Of a stretch of 64,000 nt of DNA, positions 12,112 through 23,100 are shown in pieces. Positions within the stretch are counted from its first letter, which is position 1, and every line of letters starts with the position of its first letter. The notes beneath the pieces are model-generated. The model was not told the origin of the DNA and made no database searches. It saw nothing but the letters and a program-made list of their open reading frames with translations. The stretch is from assembly GCF_028882255.1 (NCBI RefSeq), contig NZ_JARBUY010000003.1, positions 85,018 through 149,017 of the forward strand, in the 5' to 3' direction. The stretch is from Maribacter polysaccharolyticus (GTDB taxonomy: Bacteria; Bacteroidota; Bacteroidia; Flavobacteriales; Flavobacteriaceae). Position numbers and translations under genes: made by a program.

Positions 12112-12130
12112 ATAAGGTATTTATGTTGTG
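12099..12130 (-). promoter_or_regulatory. Paired direct repeat B (TTWATGTTGYG, 21-bp spacing)
   Basis: TTAATGTTGCG (12099-12109) and TTTATGTTGTG (12120-12130) have a G-to-G spacing of 21 bp, as in repeat A. They lie about 155-180 bp upstream of the leftward adhesin start at 11947. They are also about 60-90 bp upstream of the glnS -7 element, so which promoter they serve is ambiguous. Confidence 0.4.
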
Positions 12131-12187
12131 AAATCCTACTATTTGTATGCTAGCCCATTTAATAGCCTGTAATCCCTGCAATTTTGC

Positions 12188-12195
12188 TACATTTG
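12188..12195 (+). promoter_or_regulatory. Bacteroidota -7 element of glnS
   Basis: TACATTTG is a perfect match to TAnnTTTG, 20 bp before the ATG at 12216. No clear -33 TTG is present. If transcription starts just downstream, the in-frame ATG at 12147 lies upstream of the transcript, which supports 12216 as the true start. Confidence 0.5.
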
Positions 12196-12215
12196 CTCTG
12201 CTTAAAACAAGACTG

Positions 12216-13901
12216 ATGAGTGAAGTATCAAAATCATTGAATTTCATTGAACATATCATAGAGGAGGACCTTAATAACGGTTTTCCAAAGGAAAAATTGC
12301 GATTTCGTTTTCCTCCGGAACCAAATGGCTATTTGCACATCGGACATGCGAGTTCCATTTGTCTCAATTTTGGTCTGGGTTTGCGGTATGATGCGCCCGT
12401 AAACCTGCGGTTTGATGATACCAACCCCGTCAAGGAAGAACAGGAGTTTGTAGATGCGATAAAAAGGGATGTAACCTGGTTGGGATTCCAATGGGATACC
12501 GAACGGTATGCTTCGGATTATTTCCAACAATTATACGATTGGGCGGTTTTGTTGATCGAAAAGGGAAAGGCTTATGTAGACAGTCAGTCTTCTGAAGAAA
12601 TGGCAGATCAAAAAGGCACGCCTACGGAACCGGGTTCACCAAGTCCGTTTCGGGAAAGGAGTGTAGCCGAGAATTTGGATCTGTTCAAAGCGATGAAAAA
12701 TGGGGATTTCAAGGAAGGGACCCATGTACTTCGAGCAAAAATAGATATGGCTTCCTCCAACATGTTGATGCGCGACCCGATCATGTATCGCATATTGCAC
12801 AAGGCACACCATAGAACCGGTAACGATTGGTGTATTTACCCCATGTATGATTGGACGCATGGAGAAAGTGATTATATCGAACAGGTTTCCCACTCTTTAT
12901 GTACATTGGAATTTTTACCCCATCGGGAATTGTACGATTGGTTCTTGGATCAAGTATATGATGCCAATTTGATCCGACCTAAGCAACGTGAATTTGCGCG
13001 AAGAAACCTTAGTCATACCGTGGTAAGCAAAAGGAAATTGCTGAAATTGGTCGAGGAAAATGCAGTAGAGGGTTGGGATGATCCAAGGATGCCTACCATA
13101 TCCGGTTTAAGACGAAGGGGATATACACCGGAGGCCATCCGTAATTTTGCGGATACCATTGGTATTGCCAAGCGGGACAACTTAATCGACGTGTCTTTAT
13201 TGGAATTCCATGTTCGGGAGCATTTAAATAAAGTTGCGCCCAGGGTAATGGGTGTTTTGGACCCAATAAAGGTCGTGATCACGAACTATCCGGAAGGAGG
13301 CGAAGAATGGTTGGAGGCTGAAAATAACCCGGAAGATCCTAAGGCCGGATCAAGAAAAGTCCCTTTTTCACGGGAAATCTATATTGAAAAAGAAGATTTC
13401 AGGGAGGAAGCGAACAGGAAATTTTTCCGGTTGAAATTAGGAGGGGAAGTACGGTTGAAGAATGCGTATATCATCAAGGCGGAAAGTTGCACCAAGGATG
13501 CCGAAGGGAATATCACCGAAATACAATGTACCTATGATCCCAAAAGTAAAAGCGGAAGTGGTACAGAGGAAAGTCTACGGAAGGTAAAAGGAACCCTACA
13601 CTGGGTTTCCATAGAACACGCCCTGAAAGCTGAGGTGCGAATTTACGATCGGTTGTTTTTGGATGAAAGTCCGGATACACACAAGGATAAGGATTTTATG
13701 GATTTTATAAATCCTGAATCCTTAAAAGTGATCACCGGGTATTTGGAGCCCAGCTTAAAAACGGTAGGTCCTGAAGATCGGGTTCAATTCCAAAGATTGG
13801 GCTATTTCTGTGTGGATCGGGATTCCGCCGCCGAAAAATTGGTATTTAACAAAACGGTCGGTTTAAGGGATACTTGGGCCAAAATACAGCAAAGCAACTA
13901 A
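12216..13901 (+). CDS. glnS: Glutaminyl-tRNA synthetase
   Basis: This 561-aa enzyme would charge tRNA-Gln with glutamine in the cytoplasm. It is a class I synthetase. The HIGH signature is at residues 41-44 within PEPNGYLHIGHASS, and the KMSKS-like loop is VVSKRK near residue 269, as in the GlnRS family (VMSKRK). The C-terminal part has the two beta-barrel anticodon-binding regions. The frame is open from 12147, but the extra 23 residues do not resemble the family, and a promoter element lies between the two ATGs, so I chose 12216. The gene stands alone and converges on the SPFH gene across a shared bidirectional terminator. Confidence 0.95.
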   Translation: MSEVSKSLNFIEHIIEEDLNNGFPKEKLRFRFPPEPNGYLHIGHASSICLNFGLGLRYDAPVNLRFDDTNPVKEEQEFVDAIKRDVTWLGFQWDTERYASDYFQQLYDWAVLLIEKGKAYVDSQSSEEMADQKGTPTEPGSPSPFRERSVAENLDLFKAMKNGDFKEGTHVLRAKIDMASSNMLMRDPIMYRILHKAHHRTGNDWCIYPMYDWTHGESDYIEQVSHSLCTLEFLPHRELYDWFLDQVYDANLIRPKQREFARRNLSHTVVSKRKLLKLVEENAVEGWDDPRMPTISGLRRRGYTPEAIRNFADTIGIAKRDNLIDVSLLEFHVREHLNKVAPRVMGVLDPIKVVITNYPEGGEEWLEAENNPEDPKAGSRKVPFSREIYIEKEDFREEANRKFFRLKLGGEVRLKNAYIIKAESCTKDAEGNITEIQCTYDPKSKSGSGTEESLRKVKGTLHWVSIEHALKAEVRIYDRLFLDESPDTHKDKDFMDFINPESLKVITGYLEPSLKTVGPEDRVQFQRLGYFCVDRDSAAEKLVFNKTVGLRDTWAKIQQSN

Positions 13902-14102
13902 CATCGATATTCTTTATAGTCAGCATTATATCGATTGGTATATTTTATGGAAAGCCACCTTTTTTAAAGAGTTTTAAAGGTGTTTCGAATCGGAGTAATG
14001 TTCTTCTTAAGGTGGGGTGGAGATCCCCTCTCAAAAGCGCTTAAAACCAGGATTCGGTAAAACCTCCTAAAAAATCATACCATTTAGAATATTTTACAAA
14101 AT

Positions 14103-14136
14103 AAAAAACCACTATCGGATAGATAGTGGTTTTTTT
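14103..14136. terminator. Bidirectional intrinsic terminator
   Basis: AAAAAACCACTATC (14103-14116), a 5-nt loop and GATAGTGGTTTTTT (14122-14135) form a perfect stem flanked by A and T runs. It lies between the convergent glnS and SPFH genes and should serve both strands. Confidence 0.85.
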
Positions 14137-14151
14137 ATCATGATGAATTTA

Positions 14152-15078
14152 TTATTTTTCTTTTTTCGTTTGTGACTTTTTCATCTGTTCCCCGATCATA
14201 TTACTTGCCGTAAAAGAAGCCACCATATTGTTCAACATATCACTACCGGCTTGTGGGGAGTTTGGTAGTAGTATTAAATTGGTGTTCGTTTCTTCCCCTA
14301 TCGATTGTAAGGTGTCGTAATGTTGGGTAACGACTATAAGGGCTGAAGCCTCCTGTGAATTGATCCCAACTTTGTTCAATACCTCAACCGATTCTTCCAG
14401 ACCCCGGGCAATTTCACGACGTTGATCGGCTATACCTTGTCCTTGTAGCCGCTTGCTTTCTGCTTCGGCTTTGGCTTTTTCAACAATGAGGATCCTGGCG
14501 GCATCCCCCTCGAACTGGGCCGCTATTTTTTCACGTTCCGAAGCATTGATCCGGTTCATGGCCGCCTTTACCTGGGCATCGGGGTCGATATCGGTTACCA
14601 ATGTCTTGATAATATCATACCCGTAATTGATCATGGCGTCTTGCAATTCCGCTTTTACGGCGATGGCAATGTCATCCTTTTTCACAAAGACATCATCCAA
14701 TTTCATTTTAGGGACTTCGGCCCGTACGACGTCAAAAACATAAGAGGTGATTTGATCATGAGGGTATTCCAATTTGTAAAAGGCTTCATATACCTTTTCT
14801 TTTATCACCACATATTGAACGGATACCTTCAATTTGACAAAAACATCATCCAATGTTTTGGTCTCAACGATAACATCGAGTTGTTGGATCTTTAATCCCA
14901 CCCGAGCCGCTATACGTTGCACGAAAGGTATCTTGAACTGTATGCCCGAATGTCGAACACTTGTGAACTTTCCAAAAGTTTCAATTAATACCGCGGTTTG
15001 TTGTTTTACGATAAAAATACCGGAAGCTATGGTTACCAGTATAAAAAGGAATAAGGGAATCAATAAATAGTCGCCCAT
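14152..15078 (-). CDS. SPFH/band 7 membrane protein (stomatin/QmcA-like)
   Basis: This 308-aa protein has one N-terminal transmembrane segment (about residues 4-23) and then a band 7 domain (QQTAVLIETFGKF onward). An Ala/Glu-rich helical stretch with AKAEAESKRLQGQGIADQRR precedes a C-terminal tail. This layout is that of stomatin/prohibitin-like proteins (QmcA group), which oligomerise at the membrane and are linked to membrane-protein quality control and microdomains. There is no adjacent NfeD-like gene, so a specific partner cannot be named. The start at 15078 places the membrane anchor directly at the N-terminus. Confidence 0.88.
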   Translation of the reverse strand: MGDYLLIPLFLFILVTIASGIFIVKQQTAVLIETFGKFTSVRHSGIQFKIPFVQRIAARVGLKIQQLDVIVETKTLDDVFVKLKVSVQYVVIKEKVYEAFYKLEYPHDQITSYVFDVVRAEVPKMKLDDVFVKKDDIAIAVKAELQDAMINYGYDIIKTLVTDIDPDAQVKAAMNRINASEREKIAAQFEGDAARILIVEKAKAEAESKRLQGQGIADQRREIARGLEESVEVLNKVGINSQEASALIVVTQHYDTLQSIGEETNTNLILLPNSPQAGSDMLNNMVASFTASNMIGEQMKKSQTKKEK

Positions 15079-15441
15079 GATGTATATAGTTTTGTTTGAG
15101 TATGAATTTACAAAACCTACGGCTATTACAATAAGAAACCAGGTTTAATATTCACATCTCTATTTTATCTCCTTCAAGTGTGGTTGGAATTGGATAAATT
15201 GATACTTCCCTTTACTTACTGGGTTATTTCGAGGCCTAATATGGACTAGGGTTAAACAGGAGATGAACGCTATGCTCATTGGGAATTGGGGATGCAAATA
15301 GGAAACTATGGTAAAGTATTTATAAGCACCCTAAGCCATTGTCAACTTTTTTCTTTTTACCCCCTATAATTTCGGATTTCATAAAGATGATGACATATCC
15401 TTACTTTTTAAATCGGGATCATACATAATTACTACTTTAGT
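15079..15441. other. Intergenic region between divergent SPFH and carboxypeptidase genes
   Basis: This 363-bp stretch shows no coding sequence. It must contain both divergent promoters. I see only imperfect -7-like elements: TACTTTAG at 15434-15441 on the + strand, and TAGGTTTT near 15106-15113 on the - strand. Confidence 0.5.
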
Positions 15442-18219
15442 ATGACCAACTATCCAATATCCCCTATGAAAACTTTATTTTCCAAATTTTCATTACCCCC
15501 TGTTCGTAGTAAAACTGGTTATAAACCCCTTTTGGTGCGGCATCCTATTTTATTGCTAATGATCTTGGTTGCTATGATGCACCGGATCAATGCACAAAAC
15601 GTCCCCAATCCTGATGAGGTAATTGGTTTTGAAATTGGTTCCGATTTTCATTTGGCGACCTACGAAGAGTCCATTACATATTTTAAGGAATTGGCCAAGG
15701 CAAGTGATATGGTCCAAATGCGATCTGCGGGGAAAACATCGGAAGGCAGGCCATGGGAATATGTTTTGATTTCTACCCCGGAAAATCTAAAACAAATAGA
15801 TCGTTACAAAGCGATTTCCCAACAGTTGGCGCACCCGGAAGGCCTTACTAGGGATATGGCTAAGCATTTGGCGGAAGAGGGAAAGGCCATTGTGGATATC
15901 AGTGGAGGTCTGCACGCTTCTGAAGTGGCCGGGGCCCAACACATCATTACCTTGGCCTATGAATTGGTCAGTAAAGCAAAGACCAAAAAGTATAAAGATA
16001 TTTTCGACAATGTTATCCTGGTTCTTTGGCCTTCCTTAAATCCGGATGGGCAGGATATCATTGCCAATTGGTATTTGGGCAATGTGGGTACCCCCTATGA
16101 AACGGCACCGACGCCATGGCTATATCAAAAATATGTAGGTCATGACAACAATAGGGATGCCTATATGTTGAATCAGCTGGAGTCTCGCGTTGTAGGCCGT
16201 ACATGGCGGGAATGGGAACCGAACATCATACATGTGCACCATCAATCTTCCCCATTTCCTACCCGGATTTGGCTTCCGCCATTTGCCGAACCGGTTGCGC
16301 CCCAGACCCCTCCTTTAGTGGCTAGGGAGGTCAACATGATCGGTATGGCCATGGCACAGGAATTGGAAACCAATGGTCAACCCGGGGCAGTTCATATGGG
16401 TAAGGGTTTCGACGCTTGGTATCCGGGCTATATTGATTATATGCCCGCTATGCAGAATATCCCTTCATTCTGGACCGAAACGGCATTGTATAGGTATGCT
16501 ACCCCTTATTTTTATACCATTCGGGATTTTCCTAAGGACAGGGTTGATTTACGGGTAGAGTCTTTATATTCAAGTCCTTGGAAAGGCGGATGGTGGCGAT
16601 TGAAAGATGCTGTGGAATACATGCAAACAGCTTCCATAGCGGTGTTGGACTATGCAGCTAAATATAAGGAAACCCTTCTTCTCAATAAATACCAATCGGG
16701 AATCAGTACCATTGAAAAGTACAAATCGGAACCTCCTTACGCTTATTTTGTTAGGCAAAAACAACGAGATCCGGTTCGACCGGTCGAATTTTTAAAACGA
16801 CTGGCCTTCAATGGTATTAAAATCTCCCAATTAAAGGTCGATTTATCTTTTGAGGGAAATACCTATCCGAAAGGAACTTGGGTAATCCCTATGGACCAGG
16901 AATTTGGGGAGTTGGCGCGTCAACTCATCGATGTTCAGGAATATCCTGATTTAAGGGAGTCACCAGACGGACCTTTGGAGCAGCCTTATGATGCTGCCGG
17001 ATGGACCTTACCCTATCAAATGGAAGTTGAAGTGATTGCCGCCATGTCTCCTTTACCTGATGAGGTAAGCTCCCAACTTATTCCTGTAAAAGGGACCCCT
17101 ATAACAGCGGAATCCGATGAAGAATTGGAAGGGAACAAAGTGGATTTCATTAGTGGGGCTGGTTTTGATACCAATGAGGTTGCAGCAGGGGTCGTACCCT
17201 TACCGGGAACATTGAAAGGTAGCGGTGGAACTATGATTGTAAACCCTAAGGAGAATAATATATTCCGGATTATCGGAGAAGCCATGAACAAAAACTATAC
17301 GGTAAGTTATAATTCAAAGAATCAGACCTATGCCATTAATAACGCTCCTAAATTCCAAATCAACCGCTGGGTCAAGGAGTATGCCGTCAATGCCGGGCTG
17401 ACTTCCAGCAGACCGAAAACGAAGGTGGATTCAAGAATTGGGGTCTATGACCCTTGGACGGCCAGTATGGATATGGGGTGGACGAGATGGTTATTGGATA
17501 ATTTCGGTATACCGTATACCGTTGTTCGTAATGCGGATATCCATAATGGTAATCTAAAGGAGCGCTACGATGTTATCCTAATGGCTTCCGAAAGACCCGG
17601 AACGCTTGAAAACGGATTTCAAAAAGGTTATGCACCTGTGCAATATACGGGAGGTTTAAAGGGGCAGGGCGTTCGTAATATAGAGGATTTCGTAAGTATG
17701 GGAGGTACTTTGGTATGTATGAATAAAAGCACTGAATTTGCCATAAAGGAACTTCATTTACCTATTGAGAATACCGTTGAAAATGTGAAGCGAAATGACT
17801 TTTTTACCGGGGGATCCATTATGGAAGTTACCCATAACACCCTTCATCCTGTTATGGCGGGTATGCCCGAAAAGTCGGGAATTTTCGTGTTCGGAAGTCC
17901 AGTGTTCAAAATCCTTGAAGGTTTTAAAGGGGAAGTACTTTCCAAATATCAGGAAAAAGGCTCTCCATTGTTGTCGGGCTATTTGGTTGGGGAAGCGTAT
18001 ATGAACAATAGGGCGGCTGCAGTTGATGTGCACTACAAAGATGGTCATGTCGTACTTTTTGGTTTTCAACCCCAATGGCGCGGACAATCCATGGGTACCT
18101 ACCGGGCTTTATTCAATGCTTTGTTATATACCAATGATGTTTCCGGGGACCATACGATATCCGACAAGTGGTCGGCTATGAGTGAAACTGTTGATAAGCT
18201 AGCGGAAGTAAAAGAATAG
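15442..18219 (+). CDS. Secreted M14-family zinc carboxypeptidase with C-terminal amidotransferase-like domain
   Basis: This 925-aa protein has a long n-region and a hydrophobic signal segment ending INAQ (about residue 52). The M14 zinc site is visible: HASE supplies His158 and Glu161, and IIHVHH near residues 262-267 supplies the third ligand. FWTETAL is a candidate region for the catalytic Glu. The C-terminal part from about residue 660 (RIGVYDPW, YDVILMASE) looks like a class I glutamine amidotransferase-like fold, without an obvious Cys-His pair. The family cleaves C-terminal residues from peptides, here outside the cytoplasm. An alternative start at 15466 (MKTLFSK) gives a more usual signal peptide and cannot be excluded. 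It is a single gene, convergent with gltX. Confidence 0.88.
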   Translation: MTNYPISPMKTLFSKFSLPPVRSKTGYKPLLVRHPILLLMILVAMMHRINAQNVPNPDEVIGFEIGSDFHLATYEESITYFKELAKASDMVQMRSAGKTSEGRPWEYVLISTPENLKQIDRYKAISQQLAHPEGLTRDMAKHLAEEGKAIVDISGGLHASEVAGAQHIITLAYELVSKAKTKKYKDIFDNVILVLWPSLNPDGQDIIANWYLGNVGTPYETAPTPWLYQKYVGHDNNRDAYMLNQLESRVVGRTWREWEPNIIHVHHQSSPFPTRIWLPPFAEPVAPQTPPLVAREVNMIGMAMAQELETNGQPGAVHMGKGFDAWYPGYIDYMPAMQNIPSFWTETALYRYATPYFYTIRDFPKDRVDLRVESLYSSPWKGGWWRLKDAVEYMQTASIAVLDYAAKYKETLLLNKYQSGISTIEKYKSEPPYAYFVRQKQRDPVRPVEFLKRLAFNGIKISQLKVDLSFEGNTYPKGTWVIPMDQEFGELARQLIDVQEYPDLRESPDGPLEQPYDAAGWTLPYQMEVEVIAAMSPLPDEVSSQLIPVKGTPITAESDEELEGNKVDFISGAGFDTNEVAAGVVPLPGTLKGSGGTMIVNPKENNIFRIIGEAMNKNYTVSYNSKNQTYAINNAPKFQINRWVKEYAVNAGLTSSRPKTKVDSRIGVYDPWTASMDMGWTRWLLDNFGIPYTVVRNADIHNGNLKERYDVILMASERPGTLENGFQKGYAPVQYTGGLKGQGVRNIEDFVSMGGTLVCMNKSTEFAIKELHLPIENTVENVKRNDFFTGGSIMEVTHNTLHPVMAGMPEKSGIFVFGSPVFKILEGFKGEVLSKYQEKGSPLLSGYLVGEAYMNNRAAAVDVHYKDGHVVLFGFQPQWRGQSMGTYRALFNALLYTNDVSGDHTISDKWSAMSETVDKLAEVKE

Positions 18220-18460
18220 TAATTGGTTGGGTCCTACCTGGCAAAAAACTAATTCGAAGGGTTTTAGTATTGGGATTTTGGAGCTTGGCTTTAGGGATTT
18301 GGATGGTAATTGTCGGTATGAAGTATTAATGGATATAGAGTGAATACCCATTGGCTATTACCTAGTATAAATTTCATAAAAAGGCACACTTTAGTTATAT
18401 AGACATAGGATGAAATAAAAGGTATGCTTGGTTTGCCGGTCAAGGATGTTCAGAAAGCTA

Positions 18461-18503
18461 AAAAAACCGGTTTACAAAGGAATGGATATGTAGACCGGTT
18501 TTT
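18461..18503. terminator. Bidirectional intrinsic terminator
   Basis: AAAACCGGTTTACA and TGTAGACCGGTTTT pair across a 12-nt loop, with A and T runs at the outer ends. It serves the convergent carboxypeptidase and gltX. The rest of the 306-bp gap (18220-18525) shows nothing recognisable. Confidence 0.75.
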
Positions 18504-18525
18504 GATTATTGGGTATTCCCGATAA

Positions 18526-20040
18526 TTAATTATCGATGAATTCGGTCAATGCTGTTTTTATCCTTGTAATACTTTCTTCCTTTCCGATAAGTTCAAGAAT
18601 GTCGAAAATATGTGGTCCTTTCATCGCTCCTACAATTACCAAGCGCAAAGGCGGCATAACCTTACCGAAACTTAGTTCTTTATCGGAAATCCATTGTTTG
18701 ACCAATTTTTCAATATGCCCTGAAGTATATTCGGAAATACCGTCCAAAACCGTAACAAGATCTTTCATGATGGCCGGGGTATCTTCTTTCCATTGCTTGC
18801 GAACGGCTTTAGCATCAAAGTTCCGCGGGGCTTCAAAGAAGTAATCACTTAAGGACCAGAAATCGGAAACAAAGTCAGCCCTTTCTTTTACCAAGGATAC
18901 TACTTTCTCAATATGGTCTAATGTTGTAATTGAAGTAGGGATATCCTTTTGTAGTAATTCGGGTTGATATAAAGTGGCTAATTCCCGTTCAGATTTTTTT
19001 TGAAGATACTGGTGATTGTACCATTTGGTTTTTTCCGGATCGAAACGAGCGCCTCCTTTTTGCACCCGGTCTAAGCTAAATACCGCTATCAAATCCTTAA
19101 GCGCAAAAAGTTCTTGTTCGGTTCCTGGATTCCAACCCAATAAAGCCAGAAAATTAACAACGGCTTCTGGAAAATAACCGGATTCACGATAACCTTGGGA
19201 TGTTTCCCAAGATAGGGGAAAAACCGGAAAGCCTAATTTTTCGCCATCCCTTTTGCTCAGTTTGCCTTTACCCACGGGTTTCAATATAAGGGGTAAATGG
19301 GCAAATTGGGGTATTTCCCATCCAAAGGATTTATAGAGCAAGTGGTGAAGGGCCAAAGATGGGAGCCATTCCTCTCCACGAATGACGTGGGTGATTTGCA
19401 TAAGATGGTCATCCACGATATTCGCCAAATGGTAGGTAGGCATACCATCACTTTTAAATAGAACTTTGTCATCCAATATATTGGAGTCGATTTCCATATC
19501 GCCCCGAATGATATCATGTAACTGTAATTTTTCATCCTGTGGGACGAGAAATCGGATAATATAGTCCTCCCCGGAATTTATTTTCTCTTCTGTTTCCTTG
19601 GCAGATAAGGTCAAGGAATTTTTGAGTTTAAGACGGTTATGCCAATTGTAAATAAAGGTCTTTCCTTTGGCTTCATGATCTTTTCTATGGTTGTCAAGTT
19701 CTTCTGTAGTGTCAAAAGCGTAATAGGCATGGCCACTTTTGATCAAGGCCTCGGCATAGTCTTTATAAAGTTCTTTCCGTTCACTTTGGCGATAGGGTCC
19801 GAATCCTTTGTCTTTTCCAGGGCCTTCATCAAAAGTGAGACCGCACCATTCCAAGGATTCGATGATATATTGTTCGGCCCCTGGTACATACCTATTTTGA
19901 TCCGTGTCCTCAATGCGTAGAATAAAATCACCATTGTGTTTTTTGGCAAATAAATAGTTGAATAGGGCGGTACGGATACCGCCAATGTGTAATGGTCCTG
20001 TCGGACTAGGGGCAAATCTAACTCTTACTTTTTGGCTCAT
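18526..20040 (-). CDS. gltX: Glutamyl-tRNA synthetase
   Basis: This 504-aa class I synthetase would attach glutamate to tRNA-Glu. The first motif is RFAPSPTGPLHIGGIRTAL, which contains the HIGH element, and the second is KLSKRDG near residue 260, both diagnostic of bacterial GltX. The length is typical. The window also encodes GlnRS, so the indirect amidation route for Gln-tRNA is not required. A clear promoter (TTG, 20 bp, TATCTTTG) lies just upstream of the start, and the gene is monocistronic and divergent from DUF4175. Confidence 0.96.
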   Translation of the reverse strand: MSQKVRVRFAPSPTGPLHIGGIRTALFNYLFAKKHNGDFILRIEDTDQNRYVPGAEQYIIESLEWCGLTFDEGPGKDKGFGPYRQSERKELYKDYAEALIKSGHAYYAFDTTEELDNHRKDHEAKGKTFIYNWHNRLKLKNSLTLSAKETEEKINSGEDYIIRFLVPQDEKLQLHDIIRGDMEIDSNILDDKVLFKSDGMPTYHLANIVDDHLMQITHVIRGEEWLPSLALHHLLYKSFGWEIPQFAHLPLILKPVGKGKLSKRDGEKLGFPVFPLSWETSQGYRESGYFPEAVVNFLALLGWNPGTEQELFALKDLIAVFSLDRVQKGGARFDPEKTKWYNHQYLQKKSERELATLYQPELLQKDIPTSITTLDHIEKVVSLVKERADFVSDFWSLSDYFFEAPRNFDAKAVRKQWKEDTPAIMKDLVTVLDGISEYTSGHIEKLVKQWISDKELSFGKVMPPLRLVIVGAMKGPHIFDILELIGKEESITRIKTALTEFIDN

Positions 20041-20059
20041 ACATCGGAATATTGAAGGG

Positions 20060-20090
20060 CAAAGATAGGGGAATAGCTTTAGCTACCCAA
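20060..20090 (-). promoter_or_regulatory. Bacteroidota promoter of gltX
   Basis: Reading leftward, TTG (20090-20088), a 20-bp spacer and TATCTTTG (20067-20060) match the -33/-7 consensus TTG-N17-23-TAnnTTTG. The -7 element ends 19 bp before the gltX ATG. Confidence 0.65.
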
Positions 20091-20174
20091 GAAGTAGGAG
20101 GTTACTGGATGGGTTGGTTTTGGGCGATTTAACAAGAATTTGAGGTAGAAATTGGAGATATCGATTATCTTGGT

Positions 20175-23100
20175 ATGAAAATAAGGTGCAATTTGGATGC
20201 TTTTAATGACATATTAGATAAATTAAATCAATTTACCAGGAAGTATTATACAAAGGTCCTGATCAAGGGACTGTTGATTTTCTTGGTTATAGGGATATTG
20301 GTTTTTTTGGCCATTTTGGGAATTGAATATTTTCTTTGGTTGGGTACTACGGCCAGAATGGTATTGTTTTTCTTTTTTGTCCTTCTAACAATGGTACTTT
20401 TCTATAAATTCATTCTGGTACCGGTATTGTATTTGTTCAAAGTTAAGAAGGGAATCACCAATAAGGAGGCCTCCCAATTAATAGGGAAACATTTTCCTGA
20501 AGTTAGCGATAAATTATGTAATCTGCTCGATTTGTCCGAAGATAAATACCAATCGGAATTATTAAGGGCTAGTATCGCTCAACGATCCAAGGAACTAAAT
20601 CCCGTCCCCTTTACCAAAGCGGTGACGTTTAGGGAGAGTTATGGGTATTTTAGGTATTTATTGATTCCCGTAGCCATAGTAGGTGTACTGTTGGTTTCCG
20701 GAAACTTCGGTTCTTTTTGGAATTCTTATGATAGATTGAAGAATTATGATTTAGCGTATGCACCACCGGCCCCTTTTCACTTTAAACTGATGAATAAGGA
20801 GCTAAACGTGTTACAGGATAAATCGTATACGATTCTAGTCACTACCGAGGGTAATGTACGTCCAGACGTTGTATTTATTAGGGTTAACGGTAAGGACTTG
20901 ATGTTGCAAAAATCAGGCAATGAATTTTCTTATACATTCACGGCACCTTTGGAAGATACCTATTTCCAATTTTTTGCCGAACAAGTTAGATCCGAAGAAT
21001 ATCATTTGGAGGTAATAAAAACACCCAGTATAGAAGATATTGAAATTGAATTCAGCTATCCTGCCTATTTGAATTTGACGAATCAAACCTTAAAAAGTAC
21101 GGGGAATGCCATTGTGCCTGAAGGTACCAAAATTACATGGAGCGTTAAGGGCAATAATGCAGAACGAATTGATTATATCGATAAGGATACGGTGGAAGGT
21201 TTTTCTAAGGAAACTGACTTTTTTCATTTGTCAAAAACCCTGTATAATTCTTTGGAGTATCAAATTACGGCCTCCAATTCTCGGCTTGAGGATTATGAAA
21301 AACTAAATTATCAGATAAAAATTATAAAGGATGCCTATCCCACGATCAAGGTAGAACAGGTTTTGGATACCCTGCGGGCCAATACGTCTTATTTTATTGG
21401 TGAGACATCCGATGATCATGGTTTGGAAGTCATCGAACTGGTTTATTATAAAAAAGGAAATCCCGATAATAAAGAGGTAATCGTTCTTGGCAACCCAAAA
21501 GTTAATTTTGAAAAGTTTTATTATACGTTTCCATCAGGCTTGGATGTAGAAGAGGGCGTGGAGTATGAGTTTTATTTTAGGAGTATCGATAACGACGGTA
21601 TTCGGGGTGGGAAATCAACCAAAAGTCGGGTTTTCTCCAATAGGATATTGGATAAGGACGAGGTACATAAAAGGGAATTAAAGGCGCAGGAGGATATTAT
21701 CAATATCATGGATCGTTCATTGGAAAAGTTGAATGCACAGGAAAAGGTGCTAAAAGAACTCAATAAAAATCAAAAAGAAAAGAAGGAGTTGAATTTTAAT
21801 GACCAAAATCAGATTAAAAGTTTTTTACAAAAGCAGGAGGTCCAGGAAGAACAAATGCAAAAATTCAGTAAGCAGTTGCAGGACAATCTTCAAAAACAGG
21901 AAGGTGATAAGGAGTTGAACAAGTTATTGCAGGAACGTTTGGAACGTCAGGAATTGGAGGCAAGAAAGAATCAGATATTATTGGAAGAGCTGAATAAGAT
22001 TGCCGATAAAATAGATAAGGAAGAATTAAGCAAGCGTTTGGAGGATCTTGGAAAGAAACAACAAAGCAGCAAGCGTAACCTGGAACAGCTGGTAGAGCTT
22101 ACCAAAAGGTATTACGTGACGGAAAAAGCGGCGCAATTGGCCAATGAACTTGAAAAATTAGCCGAAAAACAGGAAAAGTTGGCGGATGATGTACCGGAGG
22201 AAAAATCGATAAAAAAGGAGCAGGAAACATTGAAAAATGAGTTTGAGGGTCTTGCCGATGAATTGAAGGAATTAATGAAAGATAATGATGCTTTACAAAA
22301 GCCTTTGCGTTTGGAAATCGATGCCAATAAGGAAAAGGGCATTAAAAACGATCAAAAAGAAGTGCTAGGGGAATTGCAGAAGTCCATCGAGGATCAAGGG
22401 GAGTTTTCCGAAGGGGAAAAACAATCAATGGAGGATAAAATCAAATCCAAGCAAAAGGCGGCAGCAAACAAAATGAAGAAAATGGCCGAAGAATTGGGTA
22501 ATTCGAGTATGGGGGCCTCAGATGGATCGGCCATTACCGAAGACGCTGAGATGTTACGTCAGATCCTGGATAATTTGGTGATATTTTCTTTTAAGCAGGA
22601 AAAATTACTCGATGAACTTGAGGTATCCGATTATGATATTACTAATTTTTCGAAGACGGTTAAGGAACAGAATGAATTAAGAAGACTTTTTGAGCATGTC
22701 GATGATAGTCTTTTTTCATTGTCCTTACGACGCGCTGAATTAGCGGAATTTGTAAATGAACAAATTGGGGAGGTTTATTATAATATTGATAAATCTTTGG
22801 AAAGCATTGCCGACAACATAATATACCAAGGAGTATCTTATCAAAAATATGTGTTGAATGCGAGTAATTCCTTGGCGGATTTTTTAGCGAATATTCTGGA
22901 CAATATGCAACAAAGTTTGCAATCAGGTAAAGGAAGTGGGGATGGTGAAAAAGGATTCCAATTGCCTGATATTATCAAGGGACAAGGGGAAATTAAGGAT
23001 AAGATGGGCAGTAAGGGGAATTCCCCTGGAGCCCAGGCAGAAGGTAAAGGCAATAAACCGGAAGGCAAATCCGGTGAACAAGGCGAGGGCAATGAAGGGA

